64,000 bases of DNA, taken from assembly GCA_964007475.1 (NCBI GenBank), contig OZ023274.1:83490346-83554345 (forward strand), given 5' to 3'. The position numbers and the translations under genes were made by a program. Source of the DNA: Hybos culiciformis (lineage: Eukaryota; Arthropoda; Insecta; Diptera; Hybotidae). The notes beneath the pieces were generated by a model. That model was not told the DNA's origin. It searched no databases and saw only the letters and a program-made list of their open reading frames with translations. Below are positions 50,709-62,254 of this stretch, in pieces (positions within the stretch are counted from its first letter, which is position 1; each line of letters starts with the position of its first letter).

Positions 50709-53050
50709 CAATTGGAAATTCCAAAATATTTCGAAAATTTGGAATTATACGAGTCCAAACAGAGAGAGAAAAATACTGTACAATAGTGTACATTCAATCG
50801 TAGAGAACTCTAGCTAGAGAATCGCAAATCTATAGCTATAGACTTTTCTCTATAGTTAGTCTACAAGTACCTTTAGTATTAATTAAAATATTTTTTTCAA
50901 ATTATAGTTTTTATTGCAACAAAAGAATTTATTCAAAATTAAACCACGAAACTAAATAAAATTTTATAATTTTTTTTTTTAGATTTCTCATTATAAAAAT
51001 TGATAATAACAAATATAGTATATATTTATATTAAATGAGTTTTTCCAATAAAATTTATAAATAATATTTTTGCTAATTAAAATTTATTGAGATATTTATG
51101 CGAATTCTGAATTTATTCTCGCTAATTAGGCGCCATTGTAATACCATTTCAGTTTAAAAATAATTTTTTATATCTTAGATATTTATATTTTTATTGAATT
51201 ATTACAGAAAATAGCATGTAATTAGGCAGACGTCTAATTTTTTTATTTTTTTTTTCTACTTCCAAATAAATTAAAATGAATTTTTATAATTGAAAATCTT
51301 ACACGCAAAAAACATTTAAAAAAAACAAACACAAACAGCGAAAACTTATTTTAAATAGAGTATACGTATTATTATATGTGAAAACTTTTTTAATTCTGAA
51401 GAAAATAAATTATTTCATAGAAACACAATTTCAAAGTCTAAACTGAGGAATGAGGGTTTATTAAATTATATTCATATGTAGAGTTTAGTGTTAGAGATGT
51501 GATGTTTGGCTATTATTAAGTTTTAAATCATAAACTTGGAAACTTAAAAATAATATTAAGCATAACTAAGTCATAGTATCTGGTTATTAGTTCCAAGAGA
51601 TATATTTATGGTTAAATATATTTTAAATATGTATCATTATCCTACTGTTATCACAAGTTAATTTAATATGAAACTTTTTAGTGGTACGATAAAAATTTAA
51701 GAATCAAGCACTTCAAATTTAAATAAGTTATCACAGTTTCTTTTCTTACACTCTCAAAAATATCTACTTATTGGTATCATTTTATTGGAAGTTTTTTTCC
51801 AACATTTTCTCAAAGTCAAGCTATCAAAATTTAACTTCTTTGTTAAGCAAATAGAGGTATTTCCTAAACAAACAAAAAAAATCTTTAGAAATAAACATGA
51901 GAACTTATTTTATTTTTAATTTTTTTTAAATATTTTTGTTCTAAGTTGAATCCTCTTTGTTATTCCAGGACACTACACTTGAATAAACTATATACATTTA
52001 ATAGTATAAACAAGATAATTTTCTGTAATAAAATATTTTATTTTTAACAAGATAATCTATAAAAAAAAAAGTGGTCATGAACTAACTACTCTTAAAAATA
52101 CTACGTAAAGTATACTTTTGCTTTATAAAGAAAAAATATTTCAACATAATTGATTTACCTATTGAAAGATTTGAACAGCTTAATTCTATAAGAATTCATT
52201 TACAGCTTGAATAAGTTTGTAATAAGATATTTGACTGAACTTTTAATTTGGGGTTAAAAGAAAAAGAAAACTAATTGACAAGCATCATCTTTGTTTTTGA
52301 TATAAAATCTGAAATCAATATTATTAGAGATTATCTGAAAATATTAATTTATTTATATTTTGAAATTTTTCAGAATAATAATATTTCATGTCTTTACTGT
52401 AAGTACATTACAGTTGGGAAGAATGAAGTTTGGATGCAATCAATTCTATTGAAAATAAATTCAGATATTCTAGACATACTTTCAAAAACTTATTAATAAA
52501 TTATTTTGAGATTTTGTTATTGAAACTTTTCATATTCCACCATCTACTATAACCAAAACGCTTCATAATTCATTTTCTGTACATAATCTTTAATAGTTCT
52601 TTGTTTATAGTAATGTTATTTTATAGTTAAAATCTAATGAAAATGAAAATTTTTTTCTATATGAAGTTTAAAATAATATAATATGTATGGATGAAACATA
52701 ATATTCATTGAAAATTTGCATAATGAAATTTCTTCAAGCAAAACTTTAAATTTAAATACCTTTTTCATGTTTGAATTTTCCAAGAAGTTTTCCTTAACTT
52801 ATTTTGTTTATGACAGAGCAGAAATCTTCATTACTAAATGTTTTACATTATATAAGTAAACTACAGTTAGAAGTATTTGGGATATGAACTTTTAAGATTC
52901 ATATTAGTAAGTTAACATATAGATTGTGGCTTGCTCGAAATTATATACAACATATTTCGAGGAACATAATTAAAAAAAAATTTAATTTTTCTACGCAGGC
53001 AACTTGAAAGCCACAAAATTATTATTATTGAATTTTCTATTAAATTTTAA

Positions 53051-53116
53051 AATATATGATATAAGATATAAGTTATAAGATATATAAGATATAAGATATA
53101 ATATATAAAATATAAG
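53051..53116. repeat. TATAAGATA-type imperfect tandem repeat
   Basis: Repeated ATATAAGATATAAG blocks with a variable 7-14 bp spacing. Low-complexity expansion, non-coding. Confidence 0.8.
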
Positions 53117-56100
53117 AAAAACAATTAAAAAAAAAATTGTTTTTATTCTCCTTTCGTGCATAATTAAAAGAGAAAAAAGAAAAATGAAAATTGCCTTTTT
53201 GTAGAAAAATAAAAAAAAAAAACTTTTGCTTTTATTTTTTATTTAACAAAAATTAGCATTAAAAATATCGCATAACAGCACAGAAAAAAAAACCTTCAAA
53301 ATTATTATATAGTATATTTATTAATGCAGGGGGTCACAAAAATATGATTCATGTAACAAATTTTTGTTTTTTAATTAAGTATTTCTAATGAAAACTCCAT
53401 GATACATTATTTAAACCAGAAAATTGTGATTTTTTGATTAAAAATCTTTTAACAAAAGTAGCCAAATATAGCAAATTTACTTCTTATCTAGAATGGACGT
53501 AATACTAATTATATATACACATAATACGATTGTAAACATACTATAGTGTATTTTGTATGTTAATTTTCAAAAAATTTAAAAAAAATTATATCATATCTAC
53601 AACCTTTAAAATAAAATAATAAAATTATGAAATAAAATAGTTTTTTAAATCTTTAGTTTTGCATGCTGGTAAGTTTTTAGCTTTTAGCTATTTCCCACGA
53701 TAAGTGTAGGTACTTCAAGTTTATAATGACAAAACAAATTCATCAATTTCTTTTTTAAGGCTTCAGAACCAGAAACACCTGAATAATTCGAAAATAATAC
53801 TGCAATTTAAAAGTATATGAAAATCTTTCAATTTATATATAAAATAAAAAAAATAAAATATAAATTTAGCTATATATAAAAGTTGTATAGAAAAGTCGGA
53901 AAAAATCAATATGATTAGATAATGTCAACTATTATACAATTATTTACAATATTTTATTGGCACTTGTTTTTTCTAACTTTTGTTTATACATGAATTGTTT
54001 TACTTATTTATTTTTGTACCAAGGAAAAGTTTTATGTTCATAATTTTTTTTACACATAATTATTGTTGATACCGATGCGAACCTTGTTTCGCCCTTATAT
54101 TCTTAACTAAGAAGGAGTTTTTGGTCTTTAGTTCATACAAAAATCCCATATAAAAAATACTTTAACTTTTTGCCGGATTTTCAATTCTCCGGGTATAGTT
54201 TTTAATTTTTTTTTCCATAAAAACTTTATTCGAAGATTTAAAAAAAAAAAAAGCCAATCGATCCAGCTGTTCCCCGTAGTTGAAATTAAATATATTTTTC
54301 TGATTTTTTGCAAAGTTCAGATTTGGGGAGCGGAGTGAATTTTATTTTGAATTAATGATTTTCGTGGATTTGCGCGGATTTTTTCTCGATTTTCGCGTGA
54401 TAGTTACGAAGGGGGTGAATTTCTTAATTTATTATTTTGGAAGTTAGCATTTCATTGATATGAAACTAAATTTACGGCTCTAATAATAATGTTAGTAGAC
54501 TTTTCTTCTTTTAAAAGTTATTCAGTTTACATATTTTGATAATTTTTCTCTAGTTTTAATAAAATTATGTATTTTGTTTCTTTAGAAGAACTCAAATAAC
54601 TTGTTTTTAATAATTTCATAAAAATTGTTGAGAAAAATTTTGCAATAAATATTCATTCGTGAAAAATGTTTTCTGTAATGAGAAATTCCTAAAATAAAAA
54701 CAATTTTATGTTTTTTTCTAATACCTTTTAAGAAGGTACATATACGGAATTGAATAATGCGACAGCAGATATTTTTTTTGTTTTTGTTCGTATGAATTTT
54801 TTTTTTTTTTGAAAGTTAAAAATAAAGCAAATTAAATGAAAATTAAATATACATAGAACATTTTATATATGTTTTGTAAGTATATAAATTAAAAACAGTC
54901 ATGTATTTTTCAAAATGTAAATTGGCTTAATTTATTTTCAAAAATAATAATGTAAAATAGATGATAGATTTAAGAGAATCATTTTTGTAATTTATTTATT
55001 GTGATTGTGACAATGTTTCTATTTTTTATTTGTTTCTAAAAGAAAAATTACATGATTATTAAAATAAAAATAATTTAGTTCAGTTTAAATTTCAGGAATT
55101 TAGAAATTGTTTGTTGTTAAAGAAAAAATTACTTAATTATAATTAGCCTCGATATGCTTTAAAGTTTGATAAATGTAAACCGATCACGACTTTGCTACAG
55201 AATCGGATTGGATGCTATTCATTATGAAAAGGTTATCGGAAGTGTTTTCAAACAAAAAAAGATAAAAGTTATTATCTTGATAGTTAGACGTGACCATATC
55301 TTCTACGATACCATATCCCATATACCATATACGATAGCGAATAACACGCGAAAACCAAGAAAAATCGCGAAAATTAGAGAATTAAAAAAAAAACTTGTTT
55401 TAAAATGAGATCTAGAGTGTGGTTCTTGAAAAACTTACAAAATTTTTTTTATATATATTTAAAACATGCGGAACTCAGAACTTAATTCAAATTGGATTTT
55501 TGATTTTTTGAAAGATTATCATTGAAAATAAATATTTTTTTTGACCTAATCATTAATATTTAAATAAAGTATCTGAACTTATAATGAATTTCAATTAAAT
55601 GAAATCCTTAAATCTTTATCCTGATTATTTCGGTCAATATTTTCAATATAAATTTCTTACATTCATAATATGTATTATGTTTTAATCATACAGTTAAAAA
55701 AGATATTATCTCATATATATACTGAGTGAAATGAAAATAAACTTTTTTGACTTATATGATCTACGTTCATGAATTTTTATTAGCTAAATGATTTTTTTTA
55801 ACACGTCGATTGTACATATTTCATACATATAATTATATTTTCCTAGAATATATTTGCAAAAAAAAAAAACTTATTTGGAAAACGATCAATGCCAATTTGA
55901 ATATTCAGTGAGCTGTTCTGTAACAAAATATATAATAAGAATAATAATATTTCATGTACTTAGATGGGTTAAAAATCTTTCGGTTTTCATACAAATGTGC
56001 ATAGTAAGATTAGGGAATAAAATTTTATTTCTTTCATTTTAAGTATAATTTCTGTGTAAAGAAAAATTTGAATAGAAGTATCATATCTACTGTCATTTAT

Positions 56101-57609
56101 GACGAATTTCCCAACTGATGATGTTAATTTTTGAAAGCTGAAGCTGTAGTAAATGTTAATGATTAACAGCATTGAACAGAATTATTGCACGAACTAAAAT
56201 TTACAACAAACATTGATTTTATAAGAATTATATTTTATACAATAACAATCAACCTACGTACTTTTAACGTTATCGATGAATTTTTTATTTTATTTTTTTA
56301 AATTTATGAAACTTTTTCATTGCCAGGAAATTTCAAATTCAAGAGATTGTTCCTTTTATGGATTGACGGTGTTATACAATTTTATTGAAATTTTTTTTTC
56401 TGTTCACAAGAAGGAAAAAAAAAAATTAAATAAAACAAAATTATAATTTATGAACATATTGAAATAAGGTGAGAAAATACATAACGACAAAATTAGAAAG
56501 AAAGAAAAAAATAAATAACAAAATTGATAAAGTTTTTCTTTATTTGCTTAATATTGACAAGTAATTTTTTTTTTTGCCTTTTTCTCTTAAAGAACAATTT
56601 TGTTCTGATGTCATATTGTTGACACGTTTTAGGTGAATTGATAATAAAAAGATTAAGCATAATTTTCTAAATCTTTAAATCATATAATATTTCTTGACAA
56701 CAATTTATGATATTAATCTGGTTTTTTATTTTACTAACATTATCATCATTTTAAGAGTTTGGATGAAGCTAGTGAGGCTGCGAAAGCCTTAAGTAGAAGA
56801 TAGGATACTCATATATATGTTTTTTGTAAGTATTTTTAATTTTGGCTAGAAATATTTATGAAGAGAAATTATGTACCCGGATCATGTAGCCAAAGTCGGT
56901 TATGTATCCATGTCATGTATTTTAAATTTAGTATTCTTAAGAATATGAAGCTTTTAAAGTTCTAAAAATTTTTTATAATATAATATTCAATGAAAATTTT
57001 CCACCATATCTTTCTATCTATTGAGTGTGATAAAAAAAAAAAAATCCAAAAAATAAACAGAATTTTTTTCTTTATATTGGATTCAAAGTATTAAAAAATT
57101 CATATTCTTATAGGGAGCTTTACTTAGATTTACTTATTTGGAATAAAGATTTCTGTTTTTTTTTTTTTCATCCAGCATAAGAATATTTTCTTTCTTAAAA
57201 AAAAATATAAAAATTATTAAGAAAAGAAAATGGAATTTATTGTATGTACTGCACATACAATATTTTTATTAATCTTTTTCTATATTCTTTACGTACTTGA
57301 AAGTTGTTTTTCGTTTGGATTAGTATATGTGGTGTATCATCTTAATAATTTTGTGTAGCATAAAAGTAGAAAAATTTCCTTTAAGTAAAAAATAATACAG
57401 TCATTTAAATTGAACAAACATTTTAAATTTCATATATATAAAACTTTGTCATATTATGCTTGTTGGTATATTGAAATCCTTGAGTCTGTATTATTTTGAT
57501 AGTTGGAAAAGCTGGCTACTTAAAATATAAAAAAAATCAACTTTAACTATATTTATTGTGAAAAATATTTTTTGTATTATAACAAAATATCAATCTTCAA
57601 AATTAAATA

Positions 57610-57955
57610 ATTTTAATGTGCATGTAATCGGTAAGTTGTATTTGCAATCGCAAATTTAGCTCGGTAAATGGTATATGTTTTGTATACTGTTTTAATGTGC
57701 ATGTGAGAGGTAGTTGCAATCAATACATTTCCAATGCAAAAAATAAACAAAAGTTCAAAATGAAGAAAGTAAATAAAATTTACTTGATTCGGAGAATGTA
57801 AATAAAATTTACTTAATTAAATAATTACATGTGTATTGAGGCATGTAATATGTACGGTTTCGTGATATAAGTATTGACTCGTGTCCTAGTGTTTTTGTGT
57901 ATACACAACTCGTTGTAATAACAAATTTTCTTAACATTTGTTGTAATCTACTATT
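57610..57955 (-). mobile_element. Double-palindrome element, copy 3, shortened and internally inverted
   Basis: Both outer ends match copy 2: ATTTTAATGTGCATG at 57610 and TGTTGTAATCTACTATT ending at 57955. Between about 57677 and 57852 the central part (GTATACTG…TGCAATCAATACATTT…AATTACATGTGTATTG) is in the reverse orientation relative to copy 2, and one arm of the first palindrome is missing. The result is 346 bp instead of 424. The rearrangement breakpoints fall in short GTATA/TATAC-like sequence. Confidence 0.75.
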
Positions 57956-59403
57956 GATTTAGTAGTACGGAAAGATTTTATTTTTATATGTTTGGAATAG
58001 AATTTGAATTGATTAGTGAAATAAGTTTATTAAAAAAAAATTGAGAGTAAATGCATTGTCTGGCAATACTAATAAAAGTAAACTGTCAAATAAAGTGACA
58101 TGAAAATGCTATTATGAATTAGATTGCTAAAGGAGCTGGACATGTTTTATTAAGCATGTTACAAAAAAAAAGAAATGAAAAAACTAATAAACCATGGAAA
58201 TAATTCTAAATATATGTAAGTTTAATCATTTCGTAAAAGAAATTTTTGTCCTAAATCTTTAATTCCTATAAAAATATTTGTTTTGCCACAAGGGACTAGG
58301 ACAAAATATGTATTCTTTACATAAAAAAAGAAAAAAAAAATGTTGATGAAAAATTCAAATATTTGATTTTAATTTGTTTACAACTTTAAGGGAATGGACT
58401 TTGAGTGTTTTATTTTTTAGCATCCTTCTCAGCAACATAAGTTTTCTAGAATTTATGAACTCTGGTATGGCATTCTTAATATACGAATAATTTTATTTTG
58501 TTTATAGTTTGAAACAAAATAATTTTTTTTTTATTTCACTTTTACAATTATTGTGTTCAAAAACATAATTCAATGGCCACAAAGCATAATCGCCTAACTC
58601 GATTTTGTTACTTTTCAGGAAAGAAGTTTAAAGTTTCAAATCCTTCCCTGAAATCAAATAATGAAGATAAATGGAACCTAATTTGAGAAAATTTTAGAAT
58701 TTTAATAACATTTTATGTTTTTAAAAAATTTGTGAGTATAAGCACATAATTTATTCTAACCATCTGATTTTTATTATTATTGACCATAACTCTTATATAT
58801 AAGAAAAAAAAAAACTCCAATAAATTTTTTCATTTATTTGAATAATAAACAAAGAACCATTTTTCATGAAAAAAAAAAAAATTATTATATAGGAAGAATA
58901 AATTCAAAACAAAAGGAATTTGAAAATAATCATTGAAAGGGGTCAAATATTTGCATATGCTCTTTTTTCTGTCCAATAAATTATATGTCACTTTTAGATG
59001 AAATTACATTACTCATATTATTGAATATTTTATAATAATAATAATATAAAATAAAATATTTAACATAACCAAAAAAATAAGAAGCATATTATAACCTTGG
59101 ATTATTCTTTGTTATTATCCTATATCTTCATTTTCTATAAAGGATTTCATCCTTTTTACATTTTTATTTATTATAACAGCATCATAGATATTGTAATATA
59201 TAAGGAAGTGAATATCAAAAATGTATTATTCATTGTACAGAGCTCTTTGATGATAATAATAATAATATATGCTTAGCAGAAGGAGATCTGTATTTTTTCA
59301 ACTTTTTTTTTATGAAAATATTTAATTAAATTCATATTTATTTTTGAAATTAAAAGGTTTCAGTTTCGTAGGCGCCTGATTTTCAATTTATTAAATATTT
59401 TAT
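57956..59403. other. A+T-rich DNA, no confident gene
   Basis: Two short plus-strand pieces (58421-58464 and 58619-58686) could be joined in frame across a GTATGG…TTTTCAG intron to a TGA. Each is short enough to arise by chance, so I do not annotate them as exons. Confidence 0.5.
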
Positions 59404-59547
59404 AAAAAAAAAAAAAACAACACAAACAATTAATTCAAGTGAGACAAATTGAAAAACTTACACAAATTTCAGCCCAAGGTGGGAATCGAACCCACGACCG
59501 AACACACTGTAGGATAATAACAATACCACTACACCATGACGGCCGAC
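59404..59547 (-). mobile_element. tRNA-derived SINE with poly-T tail, copy 2
   Basis: On the minus strand the element begins GTCGGCCGTCA, contains box A TGGTGTAGTGG (59536-59526) and a perfect box B GGTTCGATTCC (59492-59482), then a non-tRNA body (AAATTTGTGTAA, CTCACTTGAATTAA) and a run of about 14 T. The tRNA-like part cannot form a proper acceptor stem and the anticodon arm is not clear, so it is not a tRNA gene. It matches 31587-31714. With both promoter boxes intact it is the better-preserved copy and may still be transcribable by Pol III. Confidence 0.85.
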
Positions 59548-61600
59548 ATTACAAATATTTTACTACGGAGTGCAGAAGTTTTGTTTTGAACTTGCTCAAT
59601 GCACCGAAAAAAAAAACTTTCTAGTTATTAAATAATGTTATTATATTATTAAATTATCTGGAAAGATGGAAAAAAATTTTCCTGAACTGTTACTTCAGGT
59701 GAATGTATACAACTAGATTGAGTTGAAAAATAGATTCTATCTTCATTAAATTTGAAATATGAAACAGTTTTCTTAAACAGTAATTCAGAACAGAAATTAT
59801 CGTAAATAATATCATAATAAAAATGTCACAAACCAAAAAAAAAAAAAGTAGTTGCTTTCTTTTTAAAATTTCGAAAATGTCAAAAGATCAATAAAAAAAA
59901 CATCAAAAAGAGGTGGAATAGCTTTTATTTTGATTTTCGTGGAAAAATGTGTGAAAAAAACATGAAAAAGGAACGTATAAGCCGGGTATAAGAATTATAA
60001 TGAAATCTTTCAACAATGCGACTTCATTAAATATTTTTATTCTATATTGATTTTATTAAAATAAATCTTAATATTTTTGTTTTCCAGAAAATCTTATTTT
60101 ATTAAAAAACAAAAATGTAGATTTTCATTAGAAATTAAATTAATTCATTTTTTTTTTTCATTTTATCTCAAACTTTATTGATATTTTGTGATCAGTATGC
60201 CCTGTTAAATAGTATTAACTTCTTTTCAGCTTTTTTTAGTTTTTCTTTTTTATTTTTATTGCAGAACCAAAACAGAATGAAAAAAATATAAAATAAAAAA
60301 AAATTCGATATGAAAAAAAGAAATAAATATGCTTCATGAATTTTTCTTTGGTTCTATTTTATGTGAAAATGACAGCAACAGATGATTTTTCGTAAAAATT
60401 TTTCATTGAAAATTATTCAAATGTATGTTTTATTTATATGTTAACAAAAATAAAAAATAAATAATAAAAAAAAAAATTATACAATTTGATATAAAACATT
60501 GTATTTATTTAAAATAAATGTTCGGCATTTATGCTTTTTCTATCCGTTTTTCCTCATTTTTTTCCTTCTGTTAATACATATATTTTATATATTATTTTTT
60601 TTTTTTTTAAAAAAGGATAACAACTATACAATGTGAAAATAATTCGCACAAAATAACGAAATAAAAACGCCAAACAAGAAAATTTATGCATATAAAATAG
60701 AAAAAATGATCTCAAAAATCTACATACATATATAGTTTCAAAAGTTGTTTTCAGAGTATAAACATAAATTTTGTCATTTTATGTTTTTTTTAACGAGTGT
60801 TAATGCAAAATAACACCTGGTTGAAAACAAAAAAAAAATATTACGATTTAGAATATACTTTTAGAGATACTGTTTAGCTTTCTGTTTATTATAGCAAATT
60901 TTTGTTGCACAATATTATTTTATTCGTTGAATCATTCTTAATCAAGGTATCATCAGTGATAATATCCTTACTAAGTAAGCTGTAAAAATATGAAATTCGG
61001 TTGAAACATTTGTTACATTTATATAACAGAAATATTATAGATATTCAAAGTACATAAGCACTGCATCATCCAAATTGAAAATAAGGCATATTTTTTTGCG
61101 AATAAAAAATATGTTGACAATTTAATAATGTTAATTCAGCATAGATTAAGAATACAGAAAAACAAAATAAAATACGTGATAATTATCAATGTATGAAAAG
61201 AATTTTATTTAGTTTTACTAACACCTTCACAATAAAATACCAAAAAAGACTGAAAAAATGTTGTATGAAGCTTCCCATCTTTCTGTATTCTTAATCCATG
61301 GTTTCAGTTAAATTGTTTACCTACAATTAAATTATTAAATAAAGTTGTAAAATGTTAAATAATCCACGAAGTTGTAGTAAGAACAGTCATAAATACTAAG
61401 ATATCATCAATGTTGTTAAGTTACCGACCTTAATGTTTAAATTATAAAATTTAATTTTCGGTAACACATTAGAATTTGAATCAAATATAATGAATTTTTT
61501 TTTCACTAATTTGTTATAATAAATAGTAATTAAAAATATTTTATATACATTTTGAACATAAAAACTATTTGCGCACATTTTCAGGTGGAAAAAATATTAT
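59548..61600. other. Downstream flank / probable 3' UTR region of the receptor gene
   Basis: No coding signal. The part nearest 61600 must include the 3' UTR of the minus-strand receptor. Many minus-strand AATAAA-like words occur because of composition, so the polyadenylation site cannot be chosen. Confidence 0.5.
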
Positions 61601-62254
61601 CTATATTTTCCCACTGCGATAGTGCACTGGCCGATGTCCACCAAATAAAATCCGTTTAAATGCTTGCCGAAATTCTGGACTAAAAATTGTATAAATAACT
61701 GGATTTAATGTTGAATTAAAATAACCTAACCATAAGAAAAATGATGCTATCGTATCATTGATATGACATGATTCACATAATGGTAATAGTAGTGCCATTA
61801 GAAAAAATGGCAACCAACAAACTACAAATGCGCCAGTTATAATGGCTAAAGTTTTTGCTGCTTTTCTTTCTCGTTTTGCTTCTAGGGTTTCTTTTCGTTT
61901 ACTAACTTGTTTTTGAGCATTAGGTATACTTGATAATGTTTGATTTTGCTTATGCTGTGTTATCGGTGTTGCTTGATTTGGTTGTGGTTGTTGTTGTTGT
62001 TGTGGCTGTTGTTGCTGTTGCTGTATCGTTGGACTATTATCTCCAATTGATTCCATTGTTTGATTCTGACTTCCTGAGATTGTTGATAATTTTGATATTG
62101 ATGCTGAAGTTGATAGTTTTTGAATTTCAATTTGGTTGCCTATACTACTATTCAAATTTTGATTATTATCATCTGATGTATCGTTGAGGTTGCTTGTTTG
62201 ATTAGCAACCAAATGTGATACTGTTGATATTTGACTTGTAGATGATGTTGGAAT
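61601..62254 (-). CDS. Serotonin 5-HT1-type receptor, last coding exon
   Basis: G protein-coupled receptor for serotonin at the plasma membrane; 5-HT1 types couple to Gi/o and lower cAMP. The exon starts after a good acceptor (TTCGCCTTTTCAG) and gives 217 residues to a TAG. Residues 1-125 are the end of a long intracellular loop 3, rich in Ser/Asn/Gln with a Gln/Pro tract at about 78-93. RKAAKTLAII leads into TM6 with the CWLP toggle motif (146-149). TM7 is LWLGYFNSTLNPVIY with NPxxY (184-188), then helix 8 EFRQAFKRILFG and a short tail ending YRSGKI. This combination is characteristic of insect 5-HT1A/1B receptors; A versus B cannot be settled from this exon. TM1-TM5 lie in exons beyond the window. 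The glutamine tract reads as GTT/TTG repeats on the plus strand. Confidence 0.9.
   Translation of the reverse strand: MPTSSTSQISTVSHLVANQTSNLNDTSDDNNQNLNSSIGNQIEIQKLSTSASISKLSTISGSQNQTMESIGDNSPTIQQQQQQPQQQQQPQPNQATPITQHKQNQTLSSIPNAQKQVSKRKETLEAKRERKAAKTLAIITGAFVVCWLPFFLMALLLPLCESCHINDTIASFFLWLGYFNSTLNPVIYTIFSPEFRQAFKRILFGGHRPVHYRSGKI

Larger units (their letters stand above)
46525..57609. other. Gene-poor A+T-rich stretch
   Basis: No confident gene. Features seen: a 35-codon plus-strand patch near 47,410-47,510 (containing RLPSSVPEAKVADTRYCKTY) without splice context; a TA repeat at 48309-48338; a possible exon or relic at 50443-50708; a TATAAGATA-type repeat at 53051-53116; and a somewhat less A+T-rich 80-codon frame at 55166-55408 whose 3' part is low-complexity. 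Confidence 0.5.

Noticed and set aside
55166..55408. 80-codon plus-strand frame
   Set aside because: No ATG or splice context; the 3' half is low-complexity (Lys/Arg/Ile). Kept only as part of a weak repeat suggestion.
59476..59547. tRNA gene
   Set aside because: Boxes A and B are present, but the acceptor arms do not pair and the anticodon arm is unclear; the body and T tail match a second copy, so it is a SINE.
59439..59624. 61-codon plus-strand frame
   Set aside because: It is the antisense reading of the tRNA-like head of the SINE at 59404-59547, not a protein gene.
61930..62187. 85-codon plus-strand frame rich in Val
   Set aside because: It is the complement of the glutamine/asparagine-rich loop of the receptor exon on the minus strand.
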